DNA of 12,359 nucleotides. It comes from Rickettsiales bacterium (lineage in GTDB: Bacteria; Pseudomonadota; Alphaproteobacteria; Rickettsiales; UBA998). Below, piece by piece: positions 7,133 to 12,359 of the stretch (positions are counted from its first letter, which is position 1; each line of letters starts with the position of its first letter). The translations under genes were made by a program, and so were the position numbers. The stretch covers positions 1-12,359 of the forward strand of contig JAIEPI010000188.1 in NCBI GenBank assembly GCA_019749855.1. Reading direction: 5' to 3'. A model generated the notes under the pieces. It made no database searches. It worked only from the letters and a program-made list of their open reading frames with translations, and was not told where the DNA came from.

Positions 7133-8605
7133 ATGCCTTTTTCACTTATTCACGCGCCGGTGGGCGTCATTGATATCGGCTCCAATTCGGTGCGGCTGGT
7201 CATTTATGATGCCTTGAAACGTCACATGCGGCCTATCTTTAATGAGAAAATGCTGTGTGGTTTGGGCAGTGATCTCTCTCGTACCGGTCGTTTGCCAGTT
7301 AAAGGCGCAAAGGAGGCACAGGCATGCTTTAAACGCTATGTCCGTATCGCGCAGGCCCTGCCCGTGGTTCAACTGCGAGCGATCGCAACCGCCGCGCTGC
7401 GTGATGCCAGCGATGGTGACCTGTTCATTGCCCTGCTGGAGCAGGAAAATGGCGTACCCGTTGAAATCATTTCCGGTGATGAGGAGGCACGACTGGCGGC
7501 TTTGGGGGTGTATTCAACATTGTTTGAGCCACGAGGATTGGCCGGTGATCTCGGCGGTGGCAGTCTGGAATTAAGTGTATTGAACGGACCAACGCTTGGG
7601 CCACGCGCCAGTCTGCCACTCGGGGTGCTACGTCTATGGCAACAGGCTGGCAATGACGTGCCGAAATTACGGGGCATGGTTGGGGAAGCCATTGAAAAAC
7701 TACCGTGGATCACCCAATCAGATTGTCCGGAGTTTTATGCAATTGGCGGAAGTTTCCGTGCCTTGGCACGCATTCACATGCGCCGCGTCAATTATCCGCT
7801 GCGTTTGCTGCACCAGTACCATATCTCAAGGCGGGAACTGAAGAAATTCACCGATGATATGCTACGCCTCAACCTGCATGCGCTGAGCACACTGAAGGGA
7901 ATGCCAGCGGAGCGTGCCCATATGTTTATCCCCTCACTGATCGCATTACAGACGATCATTGATTATGCCAACATTGAGGAGGTGGTTGTCTGTGCCGGAG
8001 GTATCCGCGAAGGCCTGCTATTTGATGAGCTGCCGCAAGACGAACAATGCAAAGACCCTCTACAGGCTTTTGTTGAGGATATTCTCCCTGAGTACCGCAC
8101 CAGCAGTGAATATCCAGAAGCACTCTGCCAGTGGCTGACACCTCTGGTCAAACGTGCACCGGATGTGCCCATGCGATTAGTGCGTGCTTTTTGCTATCTC
8201 TCCGATGCGGCCATTGGCATGCATCCGGAATGTCGCGCGCAATGGGCCTTTGATCTGGTGCTCTATTCATCGCTCAATGGCATCACTCACCGACAGCGTG
8301 TGTGGCTGGCACTGGCGATGTATCATCGCTATCGCAGTAAGCTGAAGCTGAATCATCCCGCCTTAAGTCTGCTCAGTGAGCATGAGCTAGCCAGCGCACG
8401 ATTATTAGGCTCCGGCGCGGCGATGGCTTATTTACTGTCAGGCGGCGCGGCCCAGTTATTGGCCATTTTCGATCTCTCACTCACCGGTGAGCGCATCACG
8501 CTGAAGCCGGATGACGAAGTGCGGATCACCGATGAGGAGACACGGGAGAAGCTGCTCGAAGGATTAGGCGAGAGCCTTAAGGCACTCTCCAGCCGCTCCA
8601 AATAG
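7133..8605 (+). CDS. ppx: Exopolyphosphatase (Ppx/GppA family)
   Basis: Ppx/GppA enzymes release phosphate from the ends of polyphosphate, and some hydrolyse pppGpp; coupling to ppk favours polyphosphatase. The 490-residue protein belongs to the sugar-kinase/actin-like ATPase fold: GVIDIGSNSVRLVIYD (11-26) is the first phosphate loop, RAIATAALRDASDG (82-95) and ISGDEEARLA (113-122) form the active-site region with candidate catalytic acids E117/E118, and GDLGGGSLELSVL (138-150) is the second phosphate loop. The C-terminal half, from about residue 310, is helical and resembles the extra domain seen in long Ppx proteins. A GAGAG at 7121-7125 is a possible ribosome site inside the ppk end. The last 178 bases are also read on the other strand as the tail of aat. 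Confidence 0.94.
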   Translation: MPFSLIHAPVGVIDIGSNSVRLVIYDALKRHMRPIFNEKMLCGLGSDLSRTGRLPVKGAKEAQACFKRYVRIAQALPVVQLRAIATAALRDASDGDLFIALLEQENGVPVEIISGDEEARLAALGVYSTLFEPRGLAGDLGGGSLELSVLNGPTLGPRASLPLGVLRLWQQAGNDVPKLRGMVGEAIEKLPWITQSDCPEFYAIGGSFRALARIHMRRVNYPLRLLHQYHISRRELKKFTDDMLRLNLHALSTLKGMPAERAHMFIPSLIALQTIIDYANIEEVVVCAGGIREGLLFDELPQDEQCKDPLQAFVEDILPEYRTSSEYPEALCQWLTPLVKRAPDVPMRLVRAFCYLSDAAIGMHPECRAQWAFDLVLYSSLNGITHRQRVWLALAMYHRYRSKLKLNHPALSLLSEHELASARLLGSGAAMAYLLSGGAAQLLAIFDLSLTGERITLKPDDEVRITDEETREKLLEGLGESLKALSSRSK

Positions 8606-9195
8606 TCGTGACGCGAAATTTCAACCACGCCAAACTGGCTTAAATGTTCGGTGCGATATTGAACATCCAGTAGGCCATAACCCGCCTCACGCAGAATCTC
8701 GACCAGATAGGCCAGGGCGATCTTGCTGGCATCGGTGGCCAATGAAAACATACTCTCGCCAAAAAATGCGCCACCGAGTGAGACGCCATACAACCCGCCC
8801 ACGAGGGTGGCATCGGCGTCACTCTGCTGCTGCCAGCATTCGACGCAATGCGCATGGCCCTGCCGCGACAACGCCTCATAAAGCGCGCGTATGCTGCCAT
8901 TAATCCAGCTTTCATTTGCCTCCGCCTCCGTCTCATCCTTCATCTGCAAAGCGTAGCGCGGTGCGGCGCAGGCCTGCATCACCTCAGAAAAAACCGTATC
9001 AACACGCACCGTATAGGGCTTCTGACGTACGCGTCGTGCCAGCCGTCGCGGCAGGTGAAAATCTGTGAGTGGTAAAATCGTGCGCGGATCCGGCGAAAAC
9101 CAGTGTAGCTCGGGATCGTTTCGCGTGCGACCCATGGGAAACCAGCCGTTTGCGTAGGCTTCCAGCAACAGGTCTGGCGTGACTTCATCAGACAT
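8428..9195 (-). CDS. aat: Leucyl/phenylalanyl-tRNA--protein transferase with extended C-terminus
   Basis: Aat transfers Leu or Phe from aminoacyl-tRNA to N-terminal Arg/Lys of proteins, marking them for ClpS/ClpAP degradation (N-degron pathway). Signatures appear in order: LLLEAYANGWFPMG, LHWFSPDPRTILPL, ESWINGSIRALYEAL, GHAHCVECW, LVGGLYGVSLGGAFFGESMFS, ASKIALAYL, GLLDVQYRTEHLSQFG and ISRHDYLERL. Homologues normally end soon after that last motif. Here about 50 further residues follow, serine-rich and without family similarity, encoded antisense to the ppx 3' end (8428-8605). From ATG 9195 the product has 255 residues; an in-frame GTG at 9201 is an alternative, and neither has a good ribosome site. 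The aroQ stop is 9 bases upstream, so translation probably depends on read-on from aroQ. The enzyme core looks intact; whether the tail matters is unknown. Confidence 0.92.
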   Translation of the reverse strand: MSDEVTPDLLLEAYANGWFPMGRTRNDPELHWFSPDPRTILPLTDFHLPRRLARRVRQKPYTVRVDTVFSEVMQACAAPRYALQMKDETEAEANESWINGSIRALYEALSRQGHAHCVECWQQQSDADATLVGGLYGVSLGGAFFGESMFSLATDASKIALAYLVEILREAGYGLLDVQYRTEHLSQFGVVEISRHDYLERLESALRLSPNPSSSFSRVSSSVIRTSSSGFSVMRSPVSERSKMANNWAAPPDSK

Positions 9196-9204
9196 AGGCA
9201 CCCG

Positions 9205-9651
9205 CTATGGGGTGACTGAGGAAACCGCATTTGCCATCGCCTGTATCGCCAGCTCATAGCCTTTGGCACCAAAGCCACAGACTACGCCAACGGCAATGGG
9301 CGAGATCAGCGAGGTGTGACGAAATGCCTCACGGGCATGGATGTTGGATAAATGGACCTCGATGACCGGCACGCCCATCATCGCCAGCGCGTCACGCAGG
9401 CTCACCGAGCTATGTGTGAGGCCGCCAGGGTTAATACTCACCCCGTGGACGTGACCCATCGCGCCATTCAGCCAGTCAATCAGCTCGCCCTCATGGTTAC
9501 TCTGGCGCGATTGAATCTCCAACCCCAGTGACTTACCCAGAGCCGCACAGCGTGTGTTGATCTGCTGAAGCGTCTCATGACCATAGATCTCTGGCTCACG
9601 TTTACCGAGTAAACCAAGATTTGGGCCATTGAGAAGCAAAATGTTTTTCAT
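9205..9651 (-). CDS. aroQ: Type II 3-dehydroquinate dehydratase
   Basis: AroQ converts 3-dehydroquinate to 3-dehydroshikimate in the shikimate pathway (cytosol, dodecamer in this family). Counting from ATG 9651, the 148-residue protein has the lid and active site LLNGPNLGLLGKREPEIYG (5-23; Asn, Arg and Tyr present), then INPGGLTHSSVSLRDAL, then EVHLSNIHAREAFRHTSLISP with the catalytic His and Arg, and GFGAKGYELAI near the end. I prefer ATG 9651 to the ATG four codons upstream (9663): family members start just before this motif, and GGG sits seven bases ahead of 9651, while 9663 has no ribosome site. It is followed nine bases later by aat. In many alphaproteobacteria accB and accC lie between these two genes; they are absent here. 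Confidence 0.94.
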   Translation of the reverse strand: MKNILLLNGPNLGLLGKREPEIYGHETLQQINTRCAALGKSLGLEIQSRQSNHEGELIDWLNGAMGHVHGVSINPGGLTHSSVSLRDALAMMGVPVIEVHLSNIHAREAFRHTSLISPIAVGVVCGFGAKGYELAIQAMANAVSSVTP

Positions 9652-9657
9652 TATAGT
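9629..9657 (+). promoter_or_regulatory. Predicted sigma-70-type promoter for thiSG, inside the aroQ start
   Basis: TTGAGA (9629-9634) and TATAGT (9652-9657) are separated by exactly 17 bases; each hexamer differs from the consensus at one place. Transcription would begin near 9664, giving thiS a leader of about 40 bases. The -35 and spacer lie within the first codons of aroQ on the other strand. The leader is too short for a TPP riboswitch. Confidence 0.6.
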
Positions 9658-9704
9658 GCCCATGATTAAATAGTTTGAAACACGTTAACAAGAAGTATTC
9701 CGGC

Positions 9705-9908
9705 ATGCAATTAACGATTAACGGCGAAATGCGCTCAGTGCCTGATTCAACCCACTCGGTCGCTGATCTTGTGCTGGCGCTGAAATTAGATATGCGGCAA
9801 GTGGCGCTGGAGCGCAATCAGGAAATTATCCCGCGCTCACTCTATGCCGAGGCACCGATTGCCGATGGCGACCGCATTGAAATTGTCAGCTTCATTGGGG
9901 GTGGATAA
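9705..9908 (+). CDS. thiS: ThiS sulfur carrier protein
   Basis: ThiS is a ubiquitin-fold carrier whose C-terminal Gly-Gly is adenylated and thiocarboxylated to bring sulfur to ThiG for thiazole synthesis. From ATG 9705 the product has 67 residues, the usual size, begins MQLTINGEMR, carries SVADLVLALKLD and VALERNQEIIPRS, and ends in VSFIGGG with the required terminal Gly-Gly. An in-frame TTG at 9675 would add ten residues absent from the family. AGAAG at 9691-9695 is a fair ribosome site. The stop touches the thiG start (TAA then ATG with no gap), so the two are translationally linked. Confidence 0.93.
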   Translation: MQLTINGEMRSVPDSTHSVADLVLALKLDMRQVALERNQEIIPRSLYAEAPIADGDRIEIVSFIGGG

Positions 9909-10712
9909 ATGCAGCCGCAACGCACAACGCCCACGCTGAGTGATGCCGATCCATTTGTAATTGCAGGGAATACCTATCCCTCCCGCTTGTTAGTCGGCAC
10001 AGGAAAATATGGCTCTAACGCGGCGGCCAAGCAGGCCATCATTGCCAGTGGCGCTGATCTCGTCACATTGGCGGTGCGTCGGTTGGAGCTGGCGTCACCT
10101 GTTGAGCGCATTACCGACTATCTGGATGCGGAGCGCTTTACCTACCTGCCGAATTCTTCTGGCTGTTACACGGCCAAGGAGGCGGTGCGTATCTTGCGCT
10201 TAGCTCGCGAAGCCGGTGGTTTTAATCTGGTGAAGCTGGAAGTGGTGGGCAATAAAGAAACGCTCTATCCGGATATGATCGAAACCCTGAGTGCCGCAGA
10301 AACGCTCGTTGATGATGGTTTTGACGTGATGGCCTACTGCACGGATGATCCCAACATGGCGCTTCGCCTTGAGGAAATCGGATGCGTAGCGATTATGCCA
10401 TTGGCCGCCCCCATCGGCTCCGGCTTGGGGATTCTTAATCCGCTCTATATTCAGCTCATCGTTGAGCAGGCTACTGTTCCTGTGCTCATTGACGCGGGGA
10501 TCGGCACCGCCTCTGACGCGGCGATGGCGATGGAGCTGGGCTGTGATGGCGTATTACTCAATACAGCCATTGCGGAGGCCCGCGACCCGGTGCGAATGGC
10601 GCAGGCCTTTAAACTGGCGGTGCAAGCCGGACGGCAGGCGTATCTGGCGGGGCGCATGCCAAAACGTGGCAGCGCCAGCGCCTCATCCCCACTGACAGGG
10701 CTGAGTTCCTGA
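9909..10712 (+). CDS. thiG: Thiazole synthase
   Basis: ThiG forms the thiamine thiazole phosphate from 1-deoxy-D-xylulose 5-phosphate, dehydroglycine and ThiS thiocarboxylate. The 267-residue TIM-barrel protein shows SRLLVGTGKYGS (25-36), LVTLAVRRLEL, PNSSGCYTAKEAVRILRLAREA (81-102, usually NTAGCYTAEEA), the Schiff-base lysine K109 in LVKLEVVGN, VMAYCTDDP, AIMPLAAPIGSGLGI, VLIDAGIGTASDAAMAMELG and GVLLNTAIAEA at the phosphate site. It is intact. It follows thiS without a gap. Neither thiO/thiH, thiE, thiF nor thiC is in the window, so the rest of the pathway must lie elsewhere. It is convergent with the next gene, 37 bases away, and I see no convincing terminator between them. Confidence 0.97.
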   Translation: MQPQRTTPTLSDADPFVIAGNTYPSRLLVGTGKYGSNAAAKQAIIASGADLVTLAVRRLELASPVERITDYLDAERFTYLPNSSGCYTAKEAVRILRLAREAGGFNLVKLEVVGNKETLYPDMIETLSAAETLVDDGFDVMAYCTDDPNMALRLEEIGCVAIMPLAAPIGSGLGILNPLYIQLIVEQATVPVLIDAGIGTASDAAMAMELGCDGVLLNTAIAEARDPVRMAQAFKLAVQAGRQAYLAGRMPKRGSASASSPLTGLSS

Positions 10713-10749
10713 AGCTTACGTGCGCGTTAGCGTTGTTTAGAAGCGTAGT

Positions 10750-11148
10750 TTAATCGTCCCAGCTTGGGGCTTTCGGCAGCTCGATTTTTGGTGCCGCTGG
10801 CTTGGGTACATCATACATATTATACGTGACCGCCATTTCGGAGCGCAATTCTGCCGATGGCTCCCCCGTGCCGGCGGCCAGCACCGAGCCGAAGTCGCTG
10901 GGCATGAAATTATCGCCCTTCTGCACGGCCTGTTTCATACCATACAAATTTCGCAAGCTCAGCTGAACATAGGCATAAATGGGGTCGCCATAGACATTCT
11001 TGCCCTGCATCAAAATAACGACACTTTCCTCCAGCAGCTGCTCAGTGATTTCCACCGGCGTACTATTCGAGCTGTAAGATTGTGTTTTCCAATCATTCAT
11101 AGGCGGAATTGAAGAAGTAGCCTGTCTGTAATCACTGAGAGTCTGCAT
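10750..11148 (-). CDS. Small protein of unknown function (132 residues)
   Basis: I do not recognise this protein. It has no signal peptide or membrane segment. The N-terminal 30 residues are polar and probably disordered; a core at about 33-100 contains EITEQLLEESVVILMQGKNV, YGDPIYAYVQLSLRNLYGMK and GDNFMPSDFGSVLAAGTGEP; the C-terminal tail is rich in proline and acidic residues (VPKPAAPKIELPKAPSWDD). The balanced codon use and structured core suggest a real gene and a soluble protein. The ATG at 11148 has AGGA four bases upstream on the minus strand, and a 13-base palindrome (11155-11167) runs up to that ribosome site. It is convergent with thiG and follows another small unknown gene on the same strand. 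Confidence 0.8.
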   Translation of the reverse strand: MQTLSDYRQATSSIPPMNDWKTQSYSSNSTPVEITEQLLEESVVILMQGKNVYGDPIYAYVQLSLRNLYGMKQAVQKGDNFMPSDFGSVLAAGTGEPSAELRSEMAVTYNMYDVPKPAAPKIELPKAPSWDD

Positions 11149-11154
11149 AACATC

Positions 11155-11167
11155 CTACCATTGGTAG
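11155..11167. repeat. Palindrome CTACCA-T-TGGTAG at the leader of the unknown 132-residue gene
   Basis: A perfect 6-base inverted repeat around one central base. On the minus strand its second arm runs directly into the GGTAGGA ribosome site used at 11148. It could be an operator half-site pair or a small hairpin that hides the ribosome site. The stem is short, so chance is possible. Confidence 0.4.
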
Positions 11168-11262
11168 TCAATTCTCAATAAAATGTAAAAGATAAAGCGG
11201 AAATTGCAGCAAAACCCATATTATAAATGGCGATAAGTGCCTAAATCGTCGGGCAATCTGAC

Positions 11263-11526
11263 CTAGCCTAATACAGGACCATTGTTGTCGCGACCACGGT
11301 TTGTGGCTGGTCCAACATCTGTGGCGTGGGAGCATGCCATCTGGGGAAGGTTCATACTCGCAAGCGCTGCTTTGGCGTTATTCTGGGCAGTCCACTTTTC
11401 AATCGGAATACTGCAATCGCCATTCACAATGGCCGCCGCCACGCTTGACGCTTTGGCTGAACACCCAGCGGCAACACTACAAACCACAGTGGATGGGGCA
11501 AAACTTTGTTCGGCAGCATGTGGCAT
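11263..11526 (-). CDS. Small cysteine-containing protein of unknown function (87 residues)
   Basis: I do not recognise this protein. It is rich in alanine and serine, has four cysteines (residues 16, 22, 38 and 65; the first two as CSVAAGC) and ends in a polar Gly/Asn-rich tail (NRGRDNNGPVLG). It has no signal peptide or clear membrane segment. Support for a real gene: an ATG start with a strong GAGGAG ribosome site about ten bases upstream on the minus strand, and a plausible promoter at 11577-11606. The opposite strand also reads open over 11282-11557 from a TTG with a hydrophobic stretch; I judge that frame the weaker one. Whether the cysteines bind metal or form disulphides cannot be told. 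Confidence 0.58.
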   Translation of the reverse strand: MPHAAEQSFAPSTVVCSVAAGCSAKASSVAAAIVNGDCSIPIEKWTAQNNAKAALASMNLPQMACSHATDVGPATNRGRDNNGPVLG

Positions 11527-11576
11527 AAATCTATCTCTCCTCTGGGCGGGCTTATAAGCATGTGCCCTATAATGTG

Positions 11577-11606
11577 ACTATACCCTGAGTGCGCCGCTTG
11601 CTTCAA
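11577..11606 (-). promoter_or_regulatory. Predicted promoter for the 87-residue gene
   Basis: On the minus strand TTGAAG (11606-11601) and TATAGT (11582-11577) are 18 bases apart. Transcription would start near 11570, leaving a leader of about 45 bases that contains the perfect 10-base palindrome GCTTATAAGC (11550-11559), flanked by GGGC and GCCC, just ahead of the GAGGAG ribosome site. Confidence 0.4.
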
Positions 11607-11786
11607 TCGATCAACGGTGATTGTCTGCAACTCTTCACTGAACTGACACACAACTGTCATAATCGACAGATGCGATTCATTTATGAACGAGAATCCCGCC
11701 GCTATTACACTGTTTTATAATGAAAATTATCGCACAGCGATGGGTGGCATTTAGCAAGTATTTCTCTAAAATGCAAGTATAATTCT

Positions 11787-11825
11787 TCGCATCATCGAAG
11801 TATAGATTAAATAAAGATGATGCGA
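11787..11825 (-). repeat. Inverted repeat downstream of prs (possible 3' end hairpin)
   Basis: TCGCATCATC (11787-11796) and GATGATGCGA (11816-11825) are perfect 10-base complements around a 19-base AT-rich loop. It starts 37 bases beyond the prs stop. No run of T follows on either strand, so it is not a classical intrinsic terminator; a hairpin protecting the mRNA end or a protein-binding site are other options. Confidence 0.45.
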
Positions 11826-11861
11826 TGCGGGGCCGAAAACTCAGCCTGCCGCTCGCAACGA

Positions 11862-12359
11862 CTAATCAAACAGCGTGGAAACCGAGGATTCATCGCTGAT
11901 TCGCTTAATCGCTTCAGCTAACAGCGGTGCAATGGTGACCACCCGAATGTTGTGTGCCTCGCGCATATCGGGGCGCACGCCAATGGAATCAGTAATCACC
12001 AGCTCATCGAGCACCGAGCCGGCCACCCGCTCCACCGCCTTGCCAGAGAGAACCCCGTGCGTGATATAGGCGGAGACGCTACGTGCGCCCTCTTTTTTGA
12101 GCGCTTCAGCCGCGTTACATAACGTGCCACCCGAATCAACAATATCATCCACCAAAATACAATCGCGGCCTTCCACTGAGCCGATGATGTTCATGACCTC
12201 AGAAACACCAGCGCGTTCGCGGCGCTTATCGACGATGGCCAGATCCGCCTCGAGCCGCTTGGCGAAATTGCGCGCGCGAACCACCCCGCCCACATCCGGC
12301 GACACAATCATTAAGTCACGCCCCTGATAGCGCTGCTGAATGTCACGCACCAGCACCGG
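11862..12359 (-). CDS. prs: Ribose-phosphate pyrophosphokinase, C-terminal part
   Basis: Prs makes PRPP from ribose 5-phosphate and ATP, feeding purine, pyrimidine, histidine, tryptophan and NAD synthesis. The visible 165 residues are the C-terminal half; the N-terminal half and the promoter lie beyond position 12359. Matches in order are MIVSPDVGGVVRARNFAKRL, LAIVDKRRERAGVSEVMNII, the PRPP-binding loop CILVDDIVDSGGTL, AYITHGVLSGKAVERV and LDELVITDSI. The reading ends ISDESSVSTLFD, as in class I bacterial enzymes. I see no damage. The gene shares the purine theme with purM at the other end of the window, but nothing here links their expression. Confidence 0.96.
   Translation of the reverse strand, partial: PVLVRDIQQRYQGRDLMIVSPDVGGVVRARNFAKRLEADLAIVDKRRERAGVSEVMNIIGSVEGRDCILVDDIVDSGGTLCNAAEALKKEGARSVSAYITHGVLSGKAVERVAGSVLDELVITDSIGVRPDMREAHNIRVVTIAPLLAEAIKRISDESSVSTLFD

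Larger units (their letters stand above)
11527..11861. other. 335-base intergenic region with several short inverted and direct repeats
   Basis: I find no convincing gene here. It holds the leader and promoter of the 87-residue gene (up to 11606) and then AT-rich sequence with several small symmetric elements: TGACA/TGTCA (11644-11659), CTGTC/GACAG (11654-11669), TTCAT/ATGAA (11676-11687), ATAAT/ATTAT (11717-11730), and a 10-base perfect inverted repeat next to the prs end (11787-11825). GCAAGTAT occurs twice (11754-11761, 11773-11780), with a near copy CGAAGTAT at 11796-11803. TATAAT occurs on the plus strand at 11716-11721 and 11778-11783 without good -35 partners. No tRNA-like fold was seen. 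Confidence 0.5.

Noticed and set aside
9663..9691. aroQ promoter on the minus strand (TTGTTA, 15 bases, TTTAAT)
   Set aside because: The spacer is too short and the -10 poor; a promoter must exist but I cannot place it.
9658..9704. TPP riboswitch upstream of thiS
   Set aside because: The leader is about 40 bases and shows none of the conserved thi-box sequence.
10713..10749. Possible terminator between thiG and the 132-residue gene
   Set aside because: Only a three-base CGC/GCG stem is followed by a mixed T-rich stretch; too weak to call.
11282..11557. Plus-strand frame of 91 codons with a hydrophobic stretch
   Set aside because: TTG start with a poorly spaced ribosome site; the opposite frame has ATG, a strong ribosome site and a promoter. 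Kept only as a finding.
11787..11825. Intrinsic terminator for prs
   Set aside because: The stem is good but the 19-base loop is long and no T run follows.
1..12359. Mobile elements, CRISPR, toxin-antitoxin or defence genes
   Set aside because: I found no transposase, integrase, regular repeat-spacer array or known defence domain in any frame.

Overview
The window looks like a chromosomal housekeeping stretch from an alphaproteobacterium of moderate GC content (roughly half). Three things point there: the order purM <> DUF2066 protein - AI-2E/PerM-type permease - HdaA-like DnaA-family ATPase - (response regulator, sixA) - ppk - ppx, which follows a common alphaproteobacterial arrangement; a response regulator carrying a GPDRRR motif, as I recall from Rhodospirillales-like lineages; and an aroQ-aat pair. 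I cannot fix the family or genus. A deep-branching or Rhodospirillales-like alphaproteobacterium is my best guess.

Layout. Positions 1-283 (minus) hold the N-terminal part of purM, whose similarity to PurM stops abruptly at about position 55. From 354 to 4338 (plus) runs a tight group: an exported DUF2066 protein, a polytopic AI-2E-family permease, an Hda-type regulator of DnaA, and a receiver-domain protein with a possible HPt-like C-terminus. A minus-strand sixA-type phosphohistidine phosphatase (4345-4857) lies between that group and ppk-ppx (4964-8605), the synthesis and hydrolysis pair for polyphosphate. The ppx 3' end overlaps an antisense aat gene by 178 bases. aat follows aroQ (both minus), and thiS-thiG (plus) diverges from aroQ with a well-formed promoter placed inside the first codons of aroQ. 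The right end (all minus) has two small proteins I do not recognise, a 335-base intergenic region rich in short inverted repeats, and the C-terminal half of prs (PRPP synthetase), which runs off the window.

How the genes fit together. Three nucleotide/phosphate themes recur: purine and PRPP synthesis (purM, prs), polyphosphate turnover (ppk, ppx), and phosphosignalling (response regulator, SixA). HdaA links nucleotide state to replication initiation. aroQ, thiSG and aat are biosynthetic or protein-turnover genes. I see no mobile element, CRISPR array, phage, toxin-antitoxin pair, defence system, tRNA or rRNA. The most unusual points are structural: the ppx/aat antisense overlap with a lengthened Aat tail, the phosphotransfer-like tail on the response regulator, the absence of accBC between aroQ and aat, and two unrecognised small genes near prs.
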